This document shows positions 42,777 to 52,525 of a stretch of 64,000 nucleotides of DNA, in pieces. Below the pieces are notes generated by a model. The model was not told the DNA's origin, did no database searches, and saw only the letters and a program-made list of their open reading frames with translations. This DNA comes from Flavobacterium sp. 245. GTDB taxonomy: Bacteria > Bacteroidota > Bacteroidia > Flavobacteriales > Flavobacteriaceae. The stretch's first letter is position 1. Every line of letters begins with the position of its first letter. The position numbers and the translations under genes are program-made. The stretch lies in NCBI RefSeq assembly GCF_004362055.1, contig NZ_SNXB01000002.1, positions 310,001 to 374,000 of the forward strand, read 5' to 3'.

Positions 42777-44390
42777 ATGAACGACACATCACAACTTCGA
42801 AGCTCCATTTTTAGACATCTTGATGGTTTAGCCACTGCGCCAGTTGCAATAGCACTAAAAAACAATGGCGTTTTAGAATTTATTTTGGATAAAAAACAAA
42901 TAAATCTGACAGAGTTGGTAAGCGTTTTTAAAGCAAATGAAGGCTATTTGAACATAGGTTTGAGAATTTTGGCTTCGCAAGGCTTTTTAGATTATGAAGT
43001 TCACAACAGTACACAGGAAATCATAATTTCTGTAAATGAAAAGACTGAAATAGCTTTTTCAATGTTTCATCTTTATGAAGATGTCGTTGATTTGCTTCAG
43101 TTTTCAGGCCAGTTTCATCCACGTCTTTTTGAAGATGCTCCATTTGAAAAACTCGATTTAATTTTCGAAAAATATAAAAAGAATTATGGTATTCTGCCTT
43201 CTGGTGACTCCCTGACAAATAGTATCCAAGAACAAATTTTAAAGCATATTGAAGGCTATTTAATTGGCCCGACAATAGTACGCTTGGCGATGAAAGGAAT
43301 GTTTCACAAATATTTCATGGAAACCTCATTCAAACCAGAAGAGTTTCATAAATCACCAGAAAATTTCAAAAAAATATTAGACTTTTTTGCGCATCTTGGA
43401 TGGTTTACCGAAAAAAAAGGCAATTATCAATTTACAGAAATGGGATTGTTTTTTGCAAAAAGAGCAAGCGCTTATGGCGTTACGGTGTCCTATTTGCCAA
43501 CATTTGCCAAAATTGAAGAATTGATTTTTGGAGATCCGGCCGTTTTAAGAATGATTACGGAAGGCGAAAACGAAATTCATGTTGACCGTGAAATGAATGT
43601 TTGGGGAAGCGGCGGTGCTCATGACACCTACTTCAAGATTGTCGATGAAATTATAGTAAAACTTTTTAATCTGCCAATTGAAGAACAGCCAAAAGGAATA
43701 CTCGATATGGGCTGTGGAAATGGTGCCTTTCTGCAACATATTTTCGAAGTAATTGACAGGCAGACTTTAAGAGGAAGAATACTTGATAAATATCCATTGT
43801 TTTTAGTTGGAGCCGACTATAATCAGGCAGCATTAAAAGTAACTCGAGCTAATCTTATAAAAGCTGATATTTGGGCAAAAGTAATTTGGGGAGATATTGG
43901 GCGTCCAGATTTGCTTTCAGAGGACTTGAAAGAAAATTACAATATTGACCTAAGAGATTTGCTGAACGTACGGACATTTTTAGATCATAACCGAATTTGG
44001 GAAGATCCTAAACACGTCAACAAAGACAGAATCAGTAAATCAACCGGCGCATTTGCCTTTAGAGGAAAAAGAATCAGCAACAATCTAGTAGAAGATAATC
44101 TATTGGAACATTTACAAAAATGGTCCCCTTATGTTCATAAATTTGGACTTCTTTTGATTGAACTTCACACCATAAATCCCAAACTTACTGCCAATAATTT
44201 AGGAAAAACTCCTGCAACAGCTTATGATGCCACTCATGGATTTTCTGACCAATATATTGTTGAAATTGATGTTTTCAATAAAGTAGCTGCCGAAGCTGGA
44301 TTATTTCCTGATAAAACATTTTTCAGAAGATTTCCAGACGCCGATACTGCAACTGTAAGTATTAATTTATTGAAAGGAAAAGATTTTTAA
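42777..44390 (+). CDS. large class I SAM-dependent methyltransferase
   Basis: 537 residues, about twice the size of a bare Rossmann methyltransferase. The N-terminal 280 residues are helical with winged-helix-like parts, as in polyketide and O-methyltransferases. The catalytic domain begins with motif I GILDMGCGNGAFLQHIFE, then LVGADYNQAALKVTRANL, with a later NVRTFLDHNRIW block. No signal; cytosolic. The substrate is unknown. It is divergent from the pnuC operon and closed by a shared terminator; whether it belongs with the AAA/VWA genes is unclear. Confidence 0.82.
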   Translation: MNDTSQLRSSIFRHLDGLATAPVAIALKNNGVLEFILDKKQINLTELVSVFKANEGYLNIGLRILASQGFLDYEVHNSTQEIIISVNEKTEIAFSMFHLYEDVVDLLQFSGQFHPRLFEDAPFEKLDLIFEKYKKNYGILPSGDSLTNSIQEQILKHIEGYLIGPTIVRLAMKGMFHKYFMETSFKPEEFHKSPENFKKILDFFAHLGWFTEKKGNYQFTEMGLFFAKRASAYGVTVSYLPTFAKIEELIFGDPAVLRMITEGENEIHVDREMNVWGSGGAHDTYFKIVDEIIVKLFNLPIEEQPKGILDMGCGNGAFLQHIFEVIDRQTLRGRILDKYPLFLVGADYNQAALKVTRANLIKADIWAKVIWGDIGRPDLLSEDLKENYNIDLRDLLNVRTFLDHNRIWEDPKHVNKDRISKSTGAFAFRGKRISNNLVEDNLLEHLQKWSPYVHKFGLLLIELHTINPKLTANNLGKTPATAYDATHGFSDQYIVEIDVFNKVAAEAGLFPDKTFFRRFPDADTATVSINLLKGKDF

Positions 44391-44450
44391 CCGTATTTTG
44401 AAACAAAAATAATGCACGCCTATATGTTTTAGGCATTCAATTTTAAGCAT

Positions 44451-44489
44451 AAAAAAACCTCCAAAACTAAAAAGCTTTGGAGGTTCTTT
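44451..44489. terminator. bidirectional terminator
   Basis: CCTCCAAA (44458-44465) and TTTGGAGG (44476-44483) with A and T tracts outside, between convergent genes. Confidence 0.8.
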
Positions 44490-44507
44490 TATATTGAATA
44501 CAATGTA

Positions 44508-44954
44508 TTACATTGAATCGTTGAATTCGTGTAATGATTTCAATGTGCTTTCGTAAAACAAAATAGCAGCGATAAGGTTACCTTTATCTGAATATGGCAT
44601 CATTTTTCTTTGAAACTCTACTGTAGTATCTAAGAAAGTTGTAGTACCAACTGCTTGACCATCTAATACTTTTTTGTGCTCAGCGTCATCTGGAATACCT
44701 AAGTCTGACATTGTAACTCCTGGTTTAGTAACCAAAGCGATGTAAGGAAGAGTTTTAACTAAAACCTTAATACGCTCAATATACAATTCCAAAAGTTCTC
44801 CTTTTTGCATACCGCTCAATTCTTTTTGATCATGGTATTTACGGATAATAGCTGTTGTACTGATAATACTTCTTGGAGCATTTTTAGCCTGCGCTGATAC
44901 AGCTACAGTTGCCATGAAGCAAAGGAAACTTAGTAAGAAAATCTTGCTCTTCAT
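44508..44954 (-). CDS. conserved secreted protein of flavobacterial type
   Basis: 148 residues with signal peptide MKSKIFLLSFLCFMATVAVSAQ. The mature part is mainly helical (LLELYIERIKVLVKTLPYIAL, LIAAILFYESTLKSLHEF) and has no catalytic motif. Codon choice looks regular and the gene has its own terminator, so it may be well expressed. The function is unknown. Confidence 0.7.
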   Translation of the reverse strand: MKSKIFLLSFLCFMATVAVSAQAKNAPRSIISTTAIIRKYHDQKELSGMQKGELLELYIERIKVLVKTLPYIALVTKPGVTMSDLGIPDDAEHKKVLDGQAVGTTTFLDTTVEFQRKMMPYSDKGNLIAAILFYESTLKSLHEFNDSM

Positions 44955-45112
44955 TTGTTAGTAGATTTGGTTAATTGGATGGAAACAAAAATATATAAAT
45001 TAACTTAAATTGCAACTTTATTAATTTCTTTTTTGCAATTATTTTTTCACTTTGTAATTTATGTAGTTAAAATACTACATTTTATATTAAAAAATAATCA
45101 ATAATAAATCAT

Positions 45113-45748
45113 TTAAGATTTGATTATTCTAAAACGGCCCGGATATTTTATCCAAATACTTTTTTTATTGCCGTAATAGTCCATATAATCTTCGCAAACA
45201 AATACGGCATGCGCTGTAGACCACGCTACAACACCGCAAAATTCACTTCCTGATTCCCTTTTTAATTTTTCGATTTGCTTGCCTCTTTGAAATCCTAAAT
45301 ATTTGTATATCGTTGGAGTATAGACCTCACCACTCTCTAAATCCTCTAAAGCTCTGTCAAAAGTATCTTCTTTATCAATAATCTGCTTGTATTTTGCCAT
45401 TACGGCGTAAGTCAATATTGCATATTCGATAATTTTCTCGTTTTCACAATTATCCTTGATGCAGATAAAATCAGCAGAAATTTTTGCTTTGCCTATTTCA
45501 TCACTATTAAGATTAAATGACTCATTATTTTTCAGCGTTATTTTTTGAAGATTGTCGTCTATTTTTTCAGTAACAAAAAGGTTATCCAATCCATAAATAT
45601 TTAAAGAAGCCTTAATAAAAGCAATCGATGAACAGTTTGTTCGTTCTCCTTGCTTAAAACTTTCAAATATTTTATCTGAACTTAATTGCGCATAAGAACT
45701 TGACCAGACAAACATTAAAAATAAAAATATTGAAGTAACAGATTTCAT
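45113..45748 (-). CDS. secreted protein with a possible cysteine-protease-like triad
   Basis: 211 residues with signal peptide ending SSSYAQ. A Cys39 at the start of a helix (RTNCSSIAFIKASLNIYG), a His180 before a hydrophobic strand (WSTAHAVFVCEDYMDYYGN) and a following Asp/Asn resemble the order of papain-fold peptidases and transglutaminases. The match is by pattern only; no named family is certain. It is a single gene with no obvious operon partner. Confidence 0.55.
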   Translation of the reverse strand: MKSVTSIFLFLMFVWSSSYAQLSSDKIFESFKQGERTNCSSIAFIKASLNIYGLDNLFVTEKIDDNLQKITLKNNESFNLNSDEIGKAKISADFICIKDNCENEKIIEYAILTYAVMAKYKQIIDKEDTFDRALEDLESGEVYTPTIYKYLGFQRGKQIEKLKRESGSEFCGVVAWSTAHAVFVCEDYMDYYGNKKSIWIKYPGRFRIIKS

Positions 45749-45970
45749 TGTCTTTAGATTTTATTATTGTTTCTCAACTTATCTTTAGAATGCATTGATT
45801 TTACAAATCTATAAAAATCAGCTTATACTTTTTTTTTCTTCTCAAATTTTATTGAAAAATCTATAAACAATTCCGCAGACATCCTTTTGAGCATACTGTA
45901 GCTTAATTTTCTCGCTTATTTGCTCATCAAAAATTTCCCTTTTCACAAACCTTGTTAACTATCAAAAAAG

Positions 45971-47653
45971 TTAAAAATCTAATTTTATAAGCGCCACAGC
46001 CTGACGTTCTAATTTTAAATCTAATACCGCTTGCCCCGAAATTATTTTTATTTTTTTATTTGAGATTCGTTTCAATTTACCTGATTTTTCCAAAACTGCA
46101 ATTTGTTTGGCAGTGGGATTTTGAGGAGAACCCATATTTTTCCAGACCTCGTACGAATTGCTGTTTTCCTTATCAATCAAATAAATATTTACATCAGCTT
46201 TTGTGGCTGGTATATTTTGGAGTACTATTTTTACTGTTTCTGCTTGAGCTGGCTTGTCTTCATCATGATAATTCCATACCATTACAGCAGCAGATTTTGC
46301 ATCTTTTGTACCGATTGCTCCAATATCGGACTGTGCTCCTCTTACACTCGATTTCAATACTTCTGCAACAGGATACATACGATTACTTTTCACATTTAAA
46401 CGGTTACCTTTCATCATTCCAAACATCCTGAACACATTCAAAACCGGCTTATCAACTCCGTTTGTTGCAAGATCTCGAAAACCATAAAACCAAGGCTGAT
46501 TTTCAAACTCAAAAGACCAAGAAACTGCACCCAGAAAATTAACCTTTGTCTGGTCTGCCAACAGATATTTTCGTGCAAAAGATGCGGCTGTATAACTGGA
46601 ATACATAGTACCGTTGCGATAAGCATTTTCAGGATTGGTGGCCATACCGCAGGCAGCGCATCCTTCTGGATCAGATTCGCCAATAATTATGGGCAGATTT
46701 TTTGTCTCCTCATAGGACATTGTAAGTTTAAAACCCGTTTCTATATCATTGAGCTGTGGCGCCATATCCATTCGCACTGAACCATCAATCAATTTAGGCG
46801 ATCCTTTTGCATGAAAAAGTATAGCATCCATAGGTGCTCCTTTTTTTCCTGTTGCATAGTTTGTACCGCTGATGCAATGTTTAATAAAATCATTTGTCCA
46901 TTCCTGAGCGCCTTTTCCTCTGGTTCCTGCAATATTTATTCCGCCAATTTTTGCTGTTGGTAATGCTTGTTTAAGGCCATCTGCAGCATAATCATACATC
47001 TTGAAAAATTCCTCTCTTGTGCCTTTCCAATAATGTCCATTTGGCTCGTTCCAAACTTCCCAATACCAGCTTTCCACTTCTTTTTGTCCGTACCTTTCAA
47101 CCGAATGTTTTACCCATTCATAAACAAGTTTTCTCCATTTATCATAATCTTTTGGCGGATAAGCCCAGCCGGTGATAATATCTGTGTATGGATCTCCAGG
47201 TTTCCAATAATGTCTATAAGGTGTAGGATGAGTTGACAATGCTTCGGGCATAAAACCTATTTGTGCCAAAGGTTTCATTCCTCTGGAAACATAAGTGTCA
47301 AAAATGCTGTCCACTATTTTCCAATTATAAACTGGATTACCATTGCTGTCCTCTGTATAAGCATTGGTTGAACCCCATTTTAATGCGGCAGTTCCATCAC
47401 CAGTTACCAGCAAACTGTGCGTGCGTACATAAACCGGCACAGGACTTAAGGAAGCAATTTCACTAAGCAATTTTTTTCCGTCTTTCATATAAGTGTAATT
47501 TGGCTCATCATAACCAAACCAAGCCCACACAGGATTCATAGGTCCAATTTCTTGTTTAAGATCAACCACAATTTCTGGCGCCTGACTATATAGTTTTCCT
47601 GAAAAAGAAAGAAATACAAAAAAAGCAATGAAGTACTTAAAAAATTTTAGCAT
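45971..47653 (-). CDS. glycoside hydrolase family 39-like enzyme (beta-xylosidase type)
   Basis: 560 residues with signal peptide ending GKLYSQ. A (beta/alpha)8 barrel in which WYWEVWNEPNGHYWKG contains the acid/base Glu (WNEP motif of clan A) and LPIIIGESDPEG the likely nucleophile Glu, followed by a C-terminal beta domain. This matches GH39 xylosidase or iduronidase-like enzymes. It is probably periplasmic, releasing sugars from plant or microbial glycans. It is divergent from an XRE-cupin regulator that may sense a related metabolite. Confidence 0.83.
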   Translation of the reverse strand: MLKFFKYFIAFFVFLSFSGKLYSQAPEIVVDLKQEIGPMNPVWAWFGYDEPNYTYMKDGKKLLSEIASLSPVPVYVRTHSLLVTGDGTAALKWGSTNAYTEDSNGNPVYNWKIVDSIFDTYVSRGMKPLAQIGFMPEALSTHPTPYRHYWKPGDPYTDIITGWAYPPKDYDKWRKLVYEWVKHSVERYGQKEVESWYWEVWNEPNGHYWKGTREEFFKMYDYAADGLKQALPTAKIGGINIAGTRGKGAQEWTNDFIKHCISGTNYATGKKGAPMDAILFHAKGSPKLIDGSVRMDMAPQLNDIETGFKLTMSYEETKNLPIIIGESDPEGCAACGMATNPENAYRNGTMYSSYTAASFARKYLLADQTKVNFLGAVSWSFEFENQPWFYGFRDLATNGVDKPVLNVFRMFGMMKGNRLNVKSNRMYPVAEVLKSSVRGAQSDIGAIGTKDAKSAAVMVWNYHDEDKPAQAETVKIVLQNIPATKADVNIYLIDKENSNSYEVWKNMGSPQNPTAKQIAVLEKSGKLKRISNKKIKIISGQAVLDLKLERQAVALIKLDF

Positions 47654-47833
47654 AGTATAATTTCATTTTATGCGAAAATAACGCATAGATTAAATTTAGA
47701 AAACGAGTTTACTCCTATTCAACAATGTTGATAAAGATATAGAAATATATTATTAAAACAGTATCTTTATATTAAATTTAGATTCAAGCTATCAATTAAA
47801 TGGCTCATTTTTAAATCTTCTATGTATTATTAA

Positions 47834-48442
47834 ATGCATTATTGCAACAAAAGCGAACTAACTATTTTGGAAAAAGAAAACAAAAACAGCACTGCTATTA
47901 TTGGAAATGATATTGAAGTTGGTACAAGAATAAAATTGCTTCGTACAAGCCAAAAAAGAACGCTGCAGGAAATCGCCGACAGTTGCGGATTATCCAAAAG
48001 CATGATTTCCAAAATAGAAAACAATAAAGCTGTTCCTTCCGTTGCTGCTCTTGTAAAAATAGCTTCGATTTTGGGCACTTCTATCTCTGGTTTACTGGAA
48101 CAGGAAAGCTGGGATAAAACTATTGTAACAAGCTATAAAACTGCAATGGATAAATTGATAAAAACAGAAAAAGGGTATCATATTTTTCCTTATGCATCTG
48201 CATATCATAATAAAAAAATGCAGCCTTTTTTGTTTGTAGCCCGCAAAGGCGAAGTTATCCCGCATCAATTATCGCATGAAGGAGAAGAATTTGTTTTTGT
48301 AATTGAAGGCAATATGAAGATGCAGGTTGGCGATACCGAATATGTACTTAAAGCGGGAGACAGTTTATACTTTAATGCACTTCATAAACACGGTATCACT
48401 CCATTATCTGATGAAGTTACTTATATTGATATTTTTGTTTAA
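47834..48442 (+). CDS. XRE-family regulator with C-terminal cupin
   Basis: 202 residues. An HTH_XRE domain (GTRIKLLRTSQKRTLQEIADS…SMISKIENNKAVPSVAALVKIA) followed by a cupin_2 sensor (VIPHQLSHEGEEFVFVIEG, VLKAGDSLYFNALHKHGI). This is the architecture of small-molecule-responsive repressors such as PuuR-type proteins. Start at the ATG at 47834; a TTG at 47861 would also be in frame. The divergent GH39 gene is the nearest possible target. Confidence 0.87.
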   Translation: MHYCNKSELTILEKENKNSTAIIGNDIEVGTRIKLLRTSQKRTLQEIADSCGLSKSMISKIENNKAVPSVAALVKIASILGTSISGLLEQESWDKTIVTSYKTAMDKLIKTEKGYHIFPYASAYHNKKMQPFLFVARKGEVIPHQLSHEGEEFVFVIEGNMKMQVGDTEYVLKAGDSLYFNALHKHGITPLSDEVTYIDIFV

Positions 48443-48472
48443 AAAGGCACAAGATTTCAATATAAAAAGACA

Positions 48473-48511
48473 AAAGGATTGTTTCAAAATAAATGAAACA
48501 ATCCTTTTTTA
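48473..48511. terminator. bidirectional terminator
   Basis: AAAGGATTGTTTCA (48473-48486) and TGAAACAATCCTTT (48494-48507) plus a T run, between the cupin regulator and the siderophore receptor gene. Confidence 0.85.
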
Positions 48512-48549
48512 TGTATTCTAAAATTTTATTATCCAAATATTGGAAAGTC

Positions 48550-50946
48550 TTAAAACTTAAACGTCACATTTGCTGTTACACGTGTTGGATTTTGTGCAGC
48601 AAGCCTGTATGACCAGTATTTTTCATTCGTTAAGTTATCTACCTTTAGACCAAGCCTATATCTTGGCTGATCATAAAAAAGCGAAGCATCCAGAACTGTA
48701 TAAGACGGAATTGAGAATTTGAAAGTTGTTGTATTCGTCTGATAATATTCACTTCCGTAAATACCTCCAAAACCAATTCCTAAACCTTGCGCAGGACCTG
48801 TAACAAGTCTATAACTTGCCCATAAGTTAGCTGTTCTCGGAGATCCGGCAGTTGTTGGCCTTAAGCCTTGAACACTGGCGTTACTCTTTTCGTATTTACT
48901 ATCATTATAAGTATAACCTGCAACGATATTTAATCCTGAAATCGGATTGGCAATCAACTCTGCTTCAAAACCTTTACTAACCTGCGTTCCATCCTGAATG
49001 GAATAGTTAACATGATCAGGATCATCACGTGTTATATTGGTTACAGCAATATCATAATAACTAAGTGTAGCCGATATTTTATTGAGATCAAATTTAAAAC
49101 CACCTTCCCATTGATTAGCCTGATTTGGTTTGAAAGTATTTCCGTAGAAATCAGAACCAGAAACATTACTAAAACCATTCATATAATTACCAAACGCTGC
49201 AACTTTATCTTTTACGATTTGATAAACAACACCAAATTTTGGAGAAACTGCTGTCTGGTTATAATTTCCTGCAATAGAATCCTTGCTAGGATAATAAGTG
49301 CCATGATTCTCATATTTATCAATACGAACACCACCCATCACTAATAATTTCTCGGTTACATTCAAAACATCAGAAACATAAGCGCTATATGTATCCTCAT
49401 CGTTAGATACAAAATTTGTAAAAGTAGCATTGGCAAACATTGGCTCTACTTTTTGGATATTAAAGTTATCGTAAGCCGCACCTGGCTTCTTATAATCCAT
49501 TGCTGGCATATTCACTATCGCATCATTTCTTGTAGCACGCAGACTATAAAAATCCAAACCAGCCACTACTCTATTTTTAAGTTTTCCAATATTAAATTTC
49601 CCAATAAAATTTTGCTGAATATCAGTTCCATAAAATGGTGATTCCTGAAAGGTTACCTGCTGTCTTAATGTTGTAGGCGATCTCATTTGCAAAGCCACTA
49701 CATAACCATCAGACGATGATCTTGTTCTTGACAATATAGTTTGAGAGGTCCATTCATCAGACATTTTATATTTCAACTGCGCAAAAATATTGTATTGCTG
49801 ACTTGTATAATTGATCGTATTATTTGCAAATGATAATTTATAAGGGATATCAAGTGCCTCAATACTACTTTGTGTGTTTGCCACAACAAACGGAGCAAGT
49901 CTAGTTGGTGAAGTAGCTTTGTACATACTAAATTCGGCATCAATTAAAAGTGTTAATCGGTCATTGATTTCGTATGAAAAACTTGGCGCAATAGAAAAGT
50001 TTTTATTGAATCCAGCATCCTGAAAACTTCTTTCACTGTGCAACGCCGTATTAATTCTCAATAAAGCCGTTTTGTCTTGATTTATAGGCGTATTAACATC
50101 AAAAGTCAATCGGTTAAGGTCCCAGCTCGCTGCTGAATACGACACTTCACCTTTAAAAGTGTCAAAAGGCTTTTTGGTTACACGGTTAAACAAACCGCCA
50201 AATGATGATAATGTACTTCCAAAAAGTGTTGCAGACGGCCCTTTGATAACCTCAATTCGCTCTAAATTTGAAGGGTCAATTGTAGTGTATGTAAAGCTTC
50301 CAACACCGTTTCTAACCACTTGCGGCGTAGGAAAACCTCTTGAAATTGAAGTAGTACGACCTTGGTTTCTAACTTCGGCAATACCAGCACCTGGAACATT
50401 TTTAAAAGCACTGTTATAATCTGTTACAACCTGTTCCTTCATTAATTCTTTGCTGACCACAATATAAACCTGTGAATTTTCAATGTTTTTCAGAGGCATT
50501 TTAGCAACATCAATACTTTCTTTTTTCGCAAATCTGTTTCCTCCAGTTCTAATGACTACATCATCTAAATTTTCTATCGATGAATTTACTTTGATATCAA
50601 CAGCAACTGATGGTGTTTGTTCTGTAACTTCAACAGTTTCTAAAGAAGATTCATAACCTGACATGGTCACTTCTAAAGTATATTTTCCAAACGGAACTTT
50701 TTTAAACTCATAATTTCCAGCTGAGTTGGTCACAGCGGTTTTATTTACTTCAACCAATTTTACTACTACTCCTTGACCAGCATTTCCTTCATTGGTAATT
50801 ACACTTCCAGAAATTTGCCCTGATGAAGCGGTTTGGGCTTGAAGAAATCCACAATTAAAAATAGTAAAAAACAGCATAATGGCTGCATTGCTTCTAAAAC
50901 TGGATAATTTTATAAATGTGGGAATTAAATGTAATGCTATCTTCAT
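48550..50946 (-). CDS. TonB-dependent siderophore receptor
   Basis: 798 residues. A signal region ends FLQAQ, then a carboxypeptidase-like domain (GQISGSVITNEGNAGQGVVV), the plug (NSAFKNVPGAGIAEVRNQGR, IEVIKGPSATLFGS) and a 22-strand-type barrel ending in Phe (RVTANVTFKF). The plug sequence is of the FhuE/FpvA ferric-siderophore type. It imports a ferric siderophore with TonB energy. It is divergent from a PepSY membrane protein probably involved in iron release, forming an iron-acquisition pair. Confidence 0.92.
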   Translation of the reverse strand: MKIALHLIPTFIKLSSFRSNAAIMLFFTIFNCGFLQAQTASSGQISGSVITNEGNAGQGVVVKLVEVNKTAVTNSAGNYEFKKVPFGKYTLEVTMSGYESSLETVEVTEQTPSVAVDIKVNSSIENLDDVVIRTGGNRFAKKESIDVAKMPLKNIENSQVYIVVSKELMKEQVVTDYNSAFKNVPGAGIAEVRNQGRTTSISRGFPTPQVVRNGVGSFTYTTIDPSNLERIEVIKGPSATLFGSTLSSFGGLFNRVTKKPFDTFKGEVSYSAASWDLNRLTFDVNTPINQDKTALLRINTALHSERSFQDAGFNKNFSIAPSFSYEINDRLTLLIDAEFSMYKATSPTRLAPFVVANTQSSIEALDIPYKLSFANNTINYTSQQYNIFAQLKYKMSDEWTSQTILSRTRSSSDGYVVALQMRSPTTLRQQVTFQESPFYGTDIQQNFIGKFNIGKLKNRVVAGLDFYSLRATRNDAIVNMPAMDYKKPGAAYDNFNIQKVEPMFANATFTNFVSNDEDTYSAYVSDVLNVTEKLLVMGGVRIDKYENHGTYYPSKDSIAGNYNQTAVSPKFGVVYQIVKDKVAAFGNYMNGFSNVSGSDFYGNTFKPNQANQWEGGFKFDLNKISATLSYYDIAVTNITRDDPDHVNYSIQDGTQVSKGFEAELIANPISGLNIVAGYTYNDSKYEKSNASVQGLRPTTAGSPRTANLWASYRLVTGPAQGLGIGFGGIYGSEYYQTNTTTFKFSIPSYTVLDASLFYDQPRYRLGLKVDNLTNEKYWSYRLAAQNPTRVTANVTFKF

Positions 50947-51100
50947 GTTATTCTTATTTATACTTATTCTAAATTAAGGCGCAAAAGAACAATATTAAAT
51001 TGAAAATATCAACTGAAGTTCGTTATTTTTTCAGAAAAAAAATTTAAATATAAACGTGTAATACAAACTAAAGGATAACAGTTTATTGCTCTATTATTAT

Positions 51101-51131
51101 TTGGACTGTTTCTAAAATACAGTTATATTTG
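51101..51131 (+). promoter_or_regulatory. promoter of the PepSY gene
   Basis: TTG (51101-51103), 20 bp, TATATTTG (51124-51131): a good Bacteroidota promoter 43 bp before the ATG at 51174. I could not identify a Fur box by eye. Confidence 0.65.
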
Positions 51132-51173
51132 CCCGCATCATCTTAATATTCTGCCAAAGAATTACCTCTTTTT

Positions 51174-52304
51174 ATGATTTCAAAACAAATTAAAAATACA
51201 GCGCGCCAAATTCATTTATGGATTGGATTAGCAACCGGACTTATTGTTTTTATAATTAGTATTACGGGCTGCATTTATGTTTTTGAAGAAGAAATAAGAA
51301 GTTTCTCGAAAGAAGAAAAAGTAGTTGTTCCAATTCAGGAAAAACCTTTTGCTGGACTTGAAAAAATTGTCAGCAGTTTTCAGAAGGAATTTCCAAAGGA
51401 AAAAATTACTTCGATCAAAATCAATCAAAAAAATCCGAATGCCGCGGTAGAACTTTCTACAAAAAAGAAAACCTATTATTTTAATCCGTATGATGCAACT
51501 TTAATTAACAGCGAAAAACAAGATTGGCTCACTATTGTTAGAAAGCTTCATACAGAACTGCTTTTAGGCGAAACAGGAAGTTTTATACAGCGCTGGGCAG
51601 TTGTACTTTTTGCATTGATGCTTATTACCGGATTAATTTTATGGTTTCCACAGCAAATGAGATCTTTAAAACAATCTCTGACTATTAAATGGAGCGGTTC
51701 TATTAAAAGAGTTAATTATGATTTGCACAATGTATTAGGATTTTATGCTTCCTTTTTTTTGATTGTAATTGTATTTACAGGGTTATTTTTTGCTTTTAAA
51801 GAAGTTAAAAATGTGACTGCTTTTGCAACAGGAACAAAACTCAGTGAAGGTCGAGAAGTAATAGCTCAACCAATTTTACAAAAAGAATCTTTGGCAGCGC
51901 GTTATGACAGAATCTACAAAACTGAAAATCAAAACTATCCCGGTGCAAACACCGTAACATTTTCAATAAAAAAGGGGAAAGAATTACGATTAAGAATGCT
52001 TTACCCTTATAAGTGGTCACGAAAACAAAATACATTTTATTTTGATCCAAAAACGGGGCAAAAGCTTCGCTATAAATTGTACGAAGATTTTAATACTGCC
52101 GATACAATAGAAGCTTCTAACTATGATATTCACACGGGAAGATTTTTCGGGTTATTTGGCAAAATCATCGCTTTTCTTGCCAGTTTGATTGCTGCGAGTC
52201 TGCCAATTACAGGATTTATTATTTGGCTGAAAAAGAAGAAAAAAACAAAGAAACAATCTTCAGCAAAAGCGGTTCATAAAAAATTGCATAAGGCGGTCGT
52301 TTAA
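51174..52304 (+). CDS. PepSY-associated TM protein (siderophore-iron reductase type)
   Basis: 376 residues. Four membrane helices (IWIGLATGLIVFIISITGCIYVF; AVVLFALMLITGLILWF; LGFYASFFLIVIVFTGLFF; and one near the C-terminus) with conserved helix-borne His pairs (RQIHLW, LHNVLG, DIHTGRFF) of the PiuB/PepSY_TM group, and a Lys-rich tail. Members pass electrons to ferric siderophores in the periplasm or membrane. Position opposite the receptor gene supports that role. Confidence 0.85.
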   Translation: MISKQIKNTARQIHLWIGLATGLIVFIISITGCIYVFEEEIRSFSKEEKVVVPIQEKPFAGLEKIVSSFQKEFPKEKITSIKINQKNPNAAVELSTKKKTYYFNPYDATLINSEKQDWLTIVRKLHTELLLGETGSFIQRWAVVLFALMLITGLILWFPQQMRSLKQSLTIKWSGSIKRVNYDLHNVLGFYASFFLIVIVFTGLFFAFKEVKNVTAFATGTKLSEGREVIAQPILQKESLAARYDRIYKTENQNYPGANTVTFSIKKGKELRLRMLYPYKWSRKQNTFYFDPKTGQKLRYKLYEDFNTADTIEASNYDIHTGRFFGLFGKIIAFLASLIAASLPITGFIIWLKKKKKTKKQSSAKAVHKKLHKAVV

Positions 52305-52349
52305 AGATCGGCTTATGCTGAATTCAATCCGTTGAGCATAATTATTTTC

Positions 52350-52484
52350 AACACATAGAGACATAGATTTTGTAAACTTATAGAAGGCGTTTCACTTTTA
52401 ATAACAAACATAGCTATGTGTGAAAATCTAGATTTTTTACCATTATCTTTTTTTAACATTTTAAAATCTATGTTTCTATGTGTT
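52350..52484. repeat. ACATAG-type intergenic palindrome
   Basis: AACACATAGAGACATAG… (52350-52371) pairs with …CTATGTTTCTATGTGTT (52463-52484) over 22 bp with one mismatch. Smaller dyads (ACATAGCTATGT and AAAATCTAGATTTT) lie inside. It occupies the space between two convergent genes and may act as a bidirectional terminator. Confidence 0.65.
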
Positions 52485-52525
52485 AAACCATTTTTTTCTA
52501 TTATTAAACCCAATAAACTTATAGT

